Shown here in pieces: positions 46,720-54,320 of a stretch of 64,000 nucleotides of DNA. Source of the stretch: JAGOFO01 sp964522105. GTDB lineage: Bacteria; Myxococcota_A; UBA9042; DTJE01. The position numbers and the translations under genes are program-made. The notes below the pieces were generated by a model. It made no database searches. It saw only the letters and a program-made list of their open reading frames with translations, and had not been told where the DNA came from. The DNA is taken from assembly GCA_964522105.1 (NCBI GenBank), contig CAZFVA010000007.1, forward strand, positions 54,040 to 118,039, written 5' to 3'. Within the stretch, counting starts at the first letter, position 1. The number at the start of each line of letters is the position of its first letter.

Positions 46720-47241
46720 TCAATCGTCAGAGGCAGGATCAGCGGATGTGGCGGCGTCAAGCTCGTCCGTTGTGTCCGACGGCGGGAATTCGACATCGAA
46801 AATATCATCGCCGCTCAAACCAGAATCATGAACTTCAGCATCACCGATGGCATCCTGAATGTTTCCGTCATCAAATGGCTCAATCGAATCATCGATGAAA
46901 GCCCCTGAATCAAAAGGCAGCACATCTATCACGTCAACGTCCGGACCGAAACTCGCGCCGGGATCATCACCGGTTAGTTCATAGCCGATGACGTCCTGAC
47001 CTGGTATTTCCAACTCCGCGGCATCACGTCCCATCCAGACTTCCAACGTATCTGAGTCTGTAATATCAGGATAAATGACAACACCCGCCAGGACATCTTG
47101 CACAAACCCATTATCAGGATTGTCCTTCGGCTCATTACACCCCGCGCCGCTGATAATGACGGCGCTTGAACCGGCGATTACCGACCATTTACCGGCCTTC
47201 AGCGCCAGTTCAAGGATGCTGGGATATTTTCTGTCTGACAT
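46720..47241 (-). CDS. Acidic lipoprotein with conserved leader (paralogue A)
   Basis: A 173-residue predicted lipoprotein of unknown function. The leader MSDRKYPSILELALKAGKW continues as SVIAGSSAVIISGAG to the lipobox Cys35. This n-region of about 18 residues is unusually long. The mature part is low-complexity and very acidic, rich in Asp, Val, Gly and Pro (for example IDVLPFDSGAFIDDSIEP), with the weak shared motif VWMG near residue 70. It is paired with its neighbour (47418-47924), whose first 34 residues are nearly the same. AAGGACG lies before the ATG at 47241; the longer frame to 47280 would add an unlikely N-terminus. Confidence 0.6.
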   Translation of the reverse strand: MSDRKYPSILELALKAGKWSVIAGSSAVIISGAGCNEPKDNPDNGFVQDVLAGVVIYPDITDSDTLEVWMGRDAAELEIPGQDVIGYELTGDDPGASFGPDVDVIDVLPFDSGAFIDDSIEPFDDGNIQDAIGDAEVHDSGLSGDDIFDVEFPPSDTTDELDAATSADPASDD

Positions 47242-47417
47242 GGCTGACGTCCTTGCGTAACAAGTGTCCCGGATGCACATTCATAACCACTTGAATGGAT
47301 AATAGTAAAACCAGACCCTAAAAGCCACTTATGCCGGACGAAGAATTCCAAATCTGGATAACTAATTGAAACTACATAATTTTGTTGAATATCTGGAAAA
47401 GAAACTCACGGACAGGA

Positions 47418-47924
47418 TCAGATGTCTTCCATCGGGATGCCACCGGCCAGGAAGTCGCCGGTGTTGACGACGTCAGTAACTTCGGAATCTACGACATCGG
47501 TGGCCACAACGTCTTCGACAGCAATCACGTCGGCAGGCGGATAGACATCACCGGCCCAGTCGCCCATAAGGCCGGGATCTGAATCGATGACATCGGGGAC
47601 AATCACGTCTTCGGGGTTGCCGCCCGGATCGTAGGGGGCGACGCCACCAAGTTCGGGATACGCAACGTCAGGCACGACCTGCACATCGGGCTGGCCCAAA
47701 TCCGGCGGGGTGACATCAGTGACACCCATCCAGATATCCGGGACATCACGATCACAGCCGTCACACGAAATCACGTCAATGGCGTTCAGGTCATTTTCGC
47801 CGTTATTTTCAGGTTCCAGGCAGCCGGTCGCACCAATAATGGCAGCACTTGAGCCGGCAATGACAGACCATTTTCCGGCCTTCAACGCCAATTCAAAGAT
47901 GCTGGGATATTTCCTGTCGCCCAT
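47418..47924 (-). CDS. Acidic lipoprotein with conserved leader (paralogue B)
   Basis: A 168-residue predicted lipoprotein, tandem paralogue of the preceding gene. The leader MGDRKYPSIFELALKAGKW continues as SVIAGSSAAIIGATG to Cys35. The mature part contains CDGCDRDVPDIWMG (the IWMG motif matching VWMG in paralogue A) and many Asp-Val pairs, ending FLAGGIPMEDI. AGGGGG precedes the ATG at 47924, with a promoter upstream. A 176-bp intergenic stretch separates the two genes, so they may be separately controlled. No function known. Confidence 0.6.
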   Translation of the reverse strand: MGDRKYPSIFELALKAGKWSVIAGSSAAIIGATGCLEPENNGENDLNAIDVISCDGCDRDVPDIWMGVTDVTPPDLGQPDVQVVPDVAYPELGGVAPYDPGGNPEDVIVPDVIDSDPGLMGDWAGDVYPPADVIAVEDVVATDVVDSEVTDVVNTGDFLAGGIPMEDI

Positions 47925-47959
47925 GGCAACCCCCTGAATAACCTTCAAAGTCCGAACCT

Positions 47960-47988
47960 ATTATAATGAAAACGGCAGGGCGTTTCCA
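47960..47988 (-). promoter_or_regulatory. Sigma-70-type promoter of lipoprotein paralogue B
   Basis: On the minus strand TGGAAA (47988-47983), 17 nt, and a perfect TATAAT (47965-47960). Leader about 29 nt. Confidence 0.55.
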
Positions 47989-48001
47989 ATAACTGCAAAC
48001 A

Positions 48002-48685
48002 CTAAACTTCAGAAAAGTCGGCCAGTACAACGTCGTCCGGCACCACATCAGGTTCGACCACATCAACGTCAACAACAGCGCCAACGCGGGTCACCGTCCA
48101 CTGACCTGTCACGCCGTTCCAGACCATGTCGTACTTCTGGTCTTCAGAATCGGTCGGGAAGGCGGCAAGGATTGCCGCATCAGAATCCTGAGCTATTGCT
48201 GTGGGTCGGGTCGCCACAGGCATGTTGATCGAGTCAAAATCAAGGCAACTGCCATTGGTCGCACAGGCGCAACGGTTCTGAACACGGCACGTCCCCCCGG
48301 TCGTATCAAAAACGAGCATGTCCGGGTCTTCGACCGGGCCGGTAAACCACGCGGTCGTCCAGCCTGACAAACCGGTACCGGCGCTTTTGCCGTCGCGCCC
48401 GATACCTGAGCCCGAAATAGAACCAACCCATACACCCTCGACGCCCAGAGCAGCGTCAGCAACAGCCTTCAGATCCTCGAACGCACTCAGAGCCGTCACA
48501 TTATTTACGTATGGAACAAGGGGACACTGCTCGACCATAGTGAGATCATCCGGATTGGCGCATGAAACCGGCGCGGAAACGCCTTCGCCCGGAAGATCGG
48601 TCGGGGTATCACCAAGGCTGGAACTGCAGGCAGCCAGCGCCACCAGGGAAAACATGGCCGCAGCCATAATCAAATTACGAATCAT
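48002..48685 (-). CDS. Lipoprotein of unknown function
   Basis: A 227-residue lipoprotein with a typical signal ending LVALAA|C. The mature part has four to six Cys (SCANP, QCPLV, TCRVQNRCACATNGSC), a segment AVADAALGVEGVWVGSISGSG, and an Asp/Val-rich tail VVDVDVVEPDVVPDDVV, the reverse placement of the acidic segment found after the lipobox in sister proteins. GGGGG lies before the ATG at 48685. It follows the cyclase-family gene by 24 nt and may share its transcript. No recognised domain. Confidence 0.62.
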   Translation of the reverse strand: MIRNLIMAAAMFSLVALAACSSSLGDTPTDLPGEGVSAPVSCANPDDLTMVEQCPLVPYVNNVTALSAFEDLKAVADAALGVEGVWVGSISGSGIGRDGKSAGTGLSGWTTAWFTGPVEDPDMLVFDTTGGTCRVQNRCACATNGSCLDFDSINMPVATRPTAIAQDSDAAILAAFPTDSEDQKYDMVWNGVTGQWTVTRVGAVVDVDVVEPDVVPDDVVLADFSEV

Positions 48686-48709
48686 CAGGAACCCCCAAAC
48701 ATTACCTAC

Positions 48710-49345
48710 CTAAAACAATGGACGAATGGCGGCGCGGACCGGCGATCCATCACTGCCTTCAAGGCGCAGCGGCAGGGCCATCAAGTCATAACGACCCCAC
48801 GCCACATGACCGAGCGCCAGACCTTCAAGGATACCGATGCCGCCAGTCAATAACGTCCTGTGAACCAGATTTCCTTTTTCACCGGGCGGCGCAATCGACA
48901 GATAGTCGATGCCAACCATTTTAACCCCGGTTTTCACAAGGTATTCAGCGCCGTCCGGCGACAGGCCGACGAACTTCGGATCAAACGGCTGAGTCCACCA
49001 TTCAACAAGGCTGTTATCCGTCTTTATCAGAATCCTTTCGCCATGTTCCAGACAATGGTGGCGCAGCTCGGCAGCGGTTATCATCTTGCATTCTTTCACA
49101 CCGATAACGCGCGCAGGACCGGCGAAATAGTCAAACGGCACGTGGGCCACATCGATTCCGCGGTCTACAAAATGAACCGGCGCATCAACATGCGTCCCGG
49201 CATGCGCACACATTGAAATACTTGAAACGTTGCAGTCATCACCGGCCGCAATCGAACTGAACCTGCCAATTACCGGCCTGGGGTCACCCGGCCACCTTGT
49301 CGTTTCGGCACCAAGCGGAACCGAAATATCTATCCAACTGCTCAT
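48710..49345 (-). CDS. Cyclase-family hydrolase (kynurenine-formamidase-like)
   Basis: A 211-residue metal-dependent hydrolase. The signature CAHAGTHVDAPVHFVDRG carries the HxGTHxDxPxH zinc motif of the cyclase/KynB family, followed by GIDYLSIAPPG and a terminal RYDLMALPLRLEGSDGSPVRA. Such enzymes open amide or lactam-type rings, such as N-formylkynurenine. No tryptophan-degradation gene is nearby, so the substrate is open. GAGG precedes the ATG at 49345; the longer frame to 49375 lacks a site. Located 39 nt after tex. Confidence 0.85.
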   Translation of the reverse strand: MSSWIDISVPLGAETTRWPGDPRPVIGRFSSIAAGDDCNVSSISMCAHAGTHVDAPVHFVDRGIDVAHVPFDYFAGPARVIGVKECKMITAAELRHHCLEHGERILIKTDNSLVEWWTQPFDPKFVGLSPDGAEYLVKTGVKMVGIDYLSIAPPGEKGNLVHRTLLTGGIGILEGLALGHVAWGRYDLMALPLRLEGSDGSPVRAAIRPLF

Positions 49346-49384
49346 GGCTACCTCATGCCGGGGCGCACGCGCCACACCAACACA

Positions 49385-51550
49385 TCACAAACCTTTCATG
49401 GAAAGTGCAATCCTGCGGCGTCTGGTGTCAATTTCAACGACGCGAACCTTCACCTTCATTCCGGTTCTTACCACCGAAGACGGATCTTTTACATACTTAT
49501 CAGCAAGTTCAGATATGTGTACAAGCCCGTCCTGATGAACCCCGATGTCCACAAACGCCCCAAAGGCCACAACATTTGTAACAATTCCTTCAAGTTCCAT
49601 CCCCGGGACCAAATCTTCAATCTGATGCACATCGTCGCGGAAGGCCGGGGCTTCAAAACCTTCTCGAGGGTCACGACCGGGCTTGCCAAGCTCGGCGACA
49701 ATATCAGTCAACGTCGGCATGCCGACATCGCCAGCCACATATCTGGTCAAAGTTATGTTTTTCACCAGTTCAGGATTGCCGACAAGGGCCGACACCTTGA
49801 CACCGACGTCCTTCGCCATTGCATCAACAAGGTCGTATCTTTCAGGGTGGACGGCCGAAGCGTCAAGCGGATTTTTGCCACCATTGACGCGCAGGAAACC
49901 GGCGCACTGCTGGTATGCCTTCGGGCCAAGCTTCGGGACTTTCAGAAGCTGACGGCGGTCGGTAAATGCGCCGTTCTTTTCCCTGTAATCAACGATCGAC
50001 TTCGCGATTGCGGCGCCAATACCGGCGACCCGCGACAGCAGCGGCGCACTGGCCGTGTTCAGGTCAACACCGACCGAATTGACGCAGTCTTCGACGACTT
50101 CATCCAGACGCTTATCCAGAAGCGACGCAGTAATGTCGTGCTGATACTGCCCTACCCCGATCGACTTCGGTTCGACCTTGACCAGTTCAGCCAGAGGATC
50201 CTGCAGTCGCCTGCCGATCGAAATCGCGCCGCGCACCGTCAGGTCAAGGTCCGGGAACTCAAGGCGGGCCACGTCCGACGCCGAATACACGCTGGCGCCC
50301 GATTCACTGACCGGCACGACCAGTACTGACGGCAACCCGGCATCAGCAAGCGCCTTTCGGGCAAAAGACTCGGACTCGCGCCCGAAAGTCCCATTGCCGA
50401 CCGAAACGGCCTTCGCAGAAACCTTTTTAACCATTTTTACCAGAACTGCTGCCGATTCTTCAGGCCGCCTGTCTGGAAAAATGACTGTACTTTCAACGTA
50501 CGCACCTGTCGCGGCCACTGCAGCGCACTTGCATCCAGTTCTGATACCGGGATCAATTCCGACGACAGCCTGTGGCCCGTAAGGTGGCGCCATCAGCACG
50601 TTCCGCAAGTTCTGCGCGAAGATGCCGGACGCTTCCTTTTCGCAAAATTCACCAAGAAGTCCGAATACTTCCGTTTCGACCGCCGGACTGATCAGGCGCT
50701 TATAGGAATCGACGGCCATCATGTGAAACTGATCGGAAAACGGCGACGTCGGACGATGCCCGGCCATCTTCAGGATGCGCGCGATAATCGCGTCATCATC
50801 AACGCTGACAGACATCTTCAGGACGCCTTCATTCGTGCCGCGCCGGATCGCCAGAAAACGGTGCGACGGAATCGCGGCCACACCCTGCGAAAAGCTGTAG
50901 TACTGCTCGTAAGGGGTCGGTTCGCCTGACGCTTTCGACTTTGTAGTGACCGCAGAAACGACAAGACCGTAATCCAGAAAGGCGCGGCGGACCATGGCCC
51001 GTATGTCTGCGTTATCTGAAACAATTTCGGCCACAATGTCACGGGCGCCTGCCAGGGCGGCATCGACGTCTTCGACACCCTTTTCAACATCCACAAACGC
51101 GGCAGCTTCGACTGCCGGATTGCCCGATGACGGCTGAGCCGAAATCCGGTCGGCCAGCGGCTTCAGGCCCTTTTCAATCGCGATCGACGCCCGCGTCCGA
51201 CGCTTCGGCCGGTAAGGCAGGTAAAGGTCTTCAAGGCGGGTCTTCGTTTCGGCAGAATTGACTGCCGCCTTCAGTTCGGCGGTCAGCAGGCCACGTTCTT
51301 CAAGTGATGAAAGTATCGCGCCCCGTCGTTTTTCAAGCTCTTCGACTTCGGCACCAAGCTCCAGGATCTTGCGGACCTGAACCTCGTCCAGTCCACCGGT
51401 CGCTTCCTTGCGATACCTGGCTATGAACGGGACCGTCGAGCCTTCAGCATTCAAATCCAGCACTGAATTCACGGACTTAACTGGAATGCCGAGCACCCCG
51501 GAAACCCTGGCACCTATATCAAATACCTTCGCGGTTACTGTTTCAGCCAT
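49385..51550 (-). CDS. tex: Tex-family RNA-binding transcription accessory protein
   Basis: A 721-residue cytosolic protein with the Tex order: N-terminal helical region with VPFIARYRKEATGGLDEVQVR, YqgF-like nuclease fold (VVGIDPGIRTGCKCAAV, VGNGTFGRESE), helix-hairpin-helix (LNTASAPLLSRVAGIGAAIAK; PKLGPKAYQQCAGFLRV), and a C-terminal S1 RNA-binding domain (LEGIVTNVVAFGAFVDIGVH). Tex is widespread and affects transcription and toxin expression. AGGGTGA lies before the ATG at 51550. No operon partner upstream. Confidence 0.95.
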   Translation of the reverse strand: MAETVTAKVFDIGARVSGVLGIPVKSVNSVLDLNAEGSTVPFIARYRKEATGGLDEVQVRKILELGAEVEELEKRRGAILSSLEERGLLTAELKAAVNSAETKTRLEDLYLPYRPKRRTRASIAIEKGLKPLADRISAQPSSGNPAVEAAAFVDVEKGVEDVDAALAGARDIVAEIVSDNADIRAMVRRAFLDYGLVVSAVTTKSKASGEPTPYEQYYSFSQGVAAIPSHRFLAIRRGTNEGVLKMSVSVDDDAIIARILKMAGHRPTSPFSDQFHMMAVDSYKRLISPAVETEVFGLLGEFCEKEASGIFAQNLRNVLMAPPYGPQAVVGIDPGIRTGCKCAAVAATGAYVESTVIFPDRRPEESAAVLVKMVKKVSAKAVSVGNGTFGRESESFARKALADAGLPSVLVVPVSESGASVYSASDVARLEFPDLDLTVRGAISIGRRLQDPLAELVKVEPKSIGVGQYQHDITASLLDKRLDEVVEDCVNSVGVDLNTASAPLLSRVAGIGAAIAKSIVDYREKNGAFTDRRQLLKVPKLGPKAYQQCAGFLRVNGGKNPLDASAVHPERYDLVDAMAKDVGVKVSALVGNPELVKNITLTRYVAGDVGMPTLTDIVAELGKPGRDPREGFEAPAFRDDVHQIEDLVPGMELEGIVTNVVAFGAFVDIGVHQDGLVHISELADKYVKDPSSVVRTGMKVKVRVVEIDTRRRRIALSMKGL

Positions 51551-51740
51551 CAAAGTCACCCTGCATGCCCGCGTGATATTACACTAGATCTGTGTTGTGG
51601 CGGCCATGCGCCTGCTAAATCGTAAACCGGATTTTCACTGCGGCCTTCATCCGGTGTAGATTATCTGAAGGATCTGGCGTGTAATTGGTTGGAAATAGAA
51701 GCGGACACGCACAGACTGGTTGCAACGACGAGGCCACGCT

Positions 51741-52739
51741 ATGAAAGAAGACGTCAACACACCGCCGAAGAAGCACCCGCGCTGGACCGAGGTCACAACA
51801 ACGATCCCGGCCGACGCCCGCGATGCCGTCATTGCCTGGTTCATGGACCGGGGATCAGCAGGCGTACAGGAAACCTATCCCGGCCTTTTCCCGCTTGATG
51901 GTGACGGGCCTGTAACGTCCGGCGACCCGAAAGAATGGCATGGTGAAGCGACCCCTAATCCGGGACAGAGCGTGACGCTGAAGTCCTGGCTGCCGCCGCC
52001 GGTTTCCGCAGCGACTGAAGGCACCGCGCTGAAGTCATTTTTGACCGCAATTGCAGACGAATGGCCGGGAATCGCGGAATCGCCCGTCGAATCCGTTGAA
52101 ATTGAAAGCATTGACTGGAATGCCGAGTGGAAGTCCCACTGGAAGCCGGTCAAGGTCGGAAACCGGTTCGTCATCTGCCCGACGTGGGAACAGGTCACAG
52201 AAACTGACCGTGAAGTCATCCTTCTGGACCCCGGAATGGCTTTCGGCACGGGAACTCATTTCACGACCGCATCCTGCATCGAAGCTGCCGAGGAGTTTTT
52301 TGACGGCATCGCAGACCCGGCCATCGTTTCAGTTCTGGATGTCGGCACCGGATCAGGTATTCTTGCCATCGCAGCTCTGAAAATGGGCGCCCGCGAGGCA
52401 TTCGGCATCGACGTTGACCCTGACGCCGCCGCAGAATCACGGGTCAACGCCGATACGAACTGCGTGGCCGAAAGGTACGTTGCGACCGACCGGCCGCTGA
52501 CCGGGAAAGAAGGCGTATTCGAACTGGTGTTCGCGAATATTCTTGCCAGGACGCTTCTGGTACTGGCACCTGCGATTACCAGTTCGGTGATTCCGGGCGG
52601 ACGCCTGATAGTGTCCGGAATTCTTCAGGAATCTGAAGACGACGTGGTCAGAAAATTTATTGAACACGGTTTCGAGGTCCTGAACACCAGACGCGACGAC
52701 ACGTGGTCAACGATTTCGCTGGAAAAGACCGCGATGTAA
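51741..52739 (+). CDS. prmA: Ribosomal protein L11 methyltransferase
   Basis: A 332-residue SAM-dependent methyltransferase for ribosomal protein L11. It shows LLDPGMAFGTGTHFTTASC (PrmA signature), VLDVGTGSGILAIAALKMGA (SAM motif I), and FANILARTLL (motif IV). The N-terminal domain binding L11 is present but carries a Pro/Gly-rich insertion (about residues 55-85). Start at ATG 51741 behind GAGG. The MFS transporter follows 30 nt later. Confidence 0.93.
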   Translation: MKEDVNTPPKKHPRWTEVTTTIPADARDAVIAWFMDRGSAGVQETYPGLFPLDGDGPVTSGDPKEWHGEATPNPGQSVTLKSWLPPPVSAATEGTALKSFLTAIADEWPGIAESPVESVEIESIDWNAEWKSHWKPVKVGNRFVICPTWEQVTETDREVILLDPGMAFGTGTHFTTASCIEAAEEFFDGIADPAIVSVLDVGTGSGILAIAALKMGAREAFGIDVDPDAAAESRVNADTNCVAERYVATDRPLTGKEGVFELVFANILARTLLVLAPAITSSVIPGGRLIVSGILQESEDDVVRKFIEHGFEVLNTRRDDTWSTISLEKTAM

Positions 52740-52769
52740 TTGAACTGCTGACAAAGGAACATCCCGACA

Positions 52770-54236
52770 ATGAATAGATTCATCAAGTACTTTGCCACCG
52801 GGGAAGACAAACCACCTTTCAGCGAAGACCAGTCAGTCATAAAGAAGATGTTTGAATGGCGCCGCTGGAGCGTGTTCATTTCTGTCACCCTTGGATACGG
52901 AATCTATTACGTCGGCCGTCTAAGTTTTTCTGTAGTAAAGAAACCGATGCTCGATGAAGGCGTCATGACCGCCACGCAGATGGGAATCGTCGGTTCGTCA
53001 CTGCTGATTTGCTATGCAATCGGCAAGTTCGCAAACGGCTTCATTGCCGACCGCGTAAATGTGCGCCGCTTCATGTCATTCGGCCTTCTGGCCGTCGCCG
53101 CAATCAACCTGATACTTGGTTCAACCACGATGTTCGCGGCATTCGTAATGCTGTGGGGCATAAACGGCTGGTTCCAGTCGATCGGGGCACCGGCCAGCAT
53201 CGTGACGCTTGCCAACTGGTTTTCACCGCGCGAACGCGGGACCTGGTACGGAATCTGGTGCATCAGCCACGACATCGGCGGCGCCCTTACCGTTATTGGA
53301 ACGTCCGTACTTGTCGCCGAGCTTGGATGGCGATGGGGATTCTGGGGCCCGGGCATCCTGTGTGCGGTGTGCAGCCTTGTCATGCTGAAAACACTGAAAG
53401 ACAGGCCAATGACTTACGGCCTTCCTCCTGTAAGTGAATACAAAAAAGACCCGACGCCAATCGCAGGAAAATCGGCATCGGTCAACGAACTGCAGCTTGA
53501 GGTCCTGAAAAACCCGGCGGTCTGGGCACTCGGTCTGGCAAGCGCCTTCATGTATGTAACCAGATACGGAATTTACAACTGGGGCGTCCTGTTTTTCCAG
53601 GAAGGCCGCGGCTACACACTCGGGGTCGCCGGTTCAATGCTGGCGGTGTTGTTTACGGCTAGCATGTGCGGCGCATTCCTGTCCGGCATTATCTCGGACG
53701 TGTTTTTCAAGGCCAATCGAAGTGTACCGTGCCTGATGTTCGGGATCATTGAAACTCTGTGTCTTTTCGGACTGTTCTGGCTACCCCCCGGAAACATGAT
53801 GGTCGATTTTGTCCTTATGGGTCTGATGGGGGCATCACTTGGCGTTCTGGTTTCATTCCTGGGTGGCCTTATGGCCATCGACATCGTCCCGCCAAGGGCC
53901 GCCGGCGCGGCAGCCGGGGTCGTCGGGATGTTTTCGTACATCGGGGCAGCGATTCAGGACACGGCCAGCGGCGTTTTGATCGACATGGGAAAGACCGTTT
54001 CCAAAACGTCAGTCACGATATGTCCCCAGGCGTGCTCGGATATCTGGACGTCACTCGGTTCAAATATCACGTCCGCAATCAGCCCTGCCGCTTTTGAAAG
54101 AAATTACGACGTCATCATGACCACCACAAAATATGATTTTGATAAGGTCATGTGGTTCTGGATCGCGGCTTCCGCAGCGTCTGTCATTACCGCTCTGCTG
54201 GTATGGAAATCTGAAAAAAGGGCACATGGGGCCTGA
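52770..54236 (+). CDS. OPA-family organophosphate:phosphate antiporter
   Basis: A 488-residue MFS transporter with twelve predicted helices. The N-terminal WRRWSVFISVTLGYGIYYVGRLSFSV, GWFQSIGAPASIVTLANWFS and WRWGFWGPGILC are typical of the GlpT/UhpT/UhpC family, which exchange sugar phosphates or glycerol-3-phosphate for phosphate across the inner membrane. An external loop with two Cys (CPQACSDIW) is unusual. Which substrate it carries is not readable. AAAGGA precedes the ATG. It lies just before a glycosidase-like lipoprotein. Confidence 0.85.
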   Translation: MNRFIKYFATGEDKPPFSEDQSVIKKMFEWRRWSVFISVTLGYGIYYVGRLSFSVVKKPMLDEGVMTATQMGIVGSSLLICYAIGKFANGFIADRVNVRRFMSFGLLAVAAINLILGSTTMFAAFVMLWGINGWFQSIGAPASIVTLANWFSPRERGTWYGIWCISHDIGGALTVIGTSVLVAELGWRWGFWGPGILCAVCSLVMLKTLKDRPMTYGLPPVSEYKKDPTPIAGKSASVNELQLEVLKNPAVWALGLASAFMYVTRYGIYNWGVLFFQEGRGYTLGVAGSMLAVLFTASMCGAFLSGIISDVFFKANRSVPCLMFGIIETLCLFGLFWLPPGNMMVDFVLMGLMGASLGVLVSFLGGLMAIDIVPPRAAGAAAGVVGMFSYIGAAIQDTASGVLIDMGKTVSKTSVTICPQACSDIWTSLGSNITSAISPAAFERNYDVIMTTTKYDFDKVMWFWIAASAASVITALLVWKSEKRAHGA

Positions 54237-54263
54237 TATACCGCCTTTCTAATCAAGCCATTG

Positions 54264-54292
54264 CTGACACAAATAAATGAAAAGGTTAGAAT
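54264..54292 (+). promoter_or_regulatory. Sigma-70-type promoter of the glycosidase-like lipoprotein
   Basis: CTGACA (54264-54269), exactly 17 nt, and TAGAAT (54287-54292); each box matches five of six positions. Leader about 22 nt. Confidence 0.65.
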
Positions 54293-54320
54293 CGCCGGGT
54301 CTGATTGACTATAGATAACT

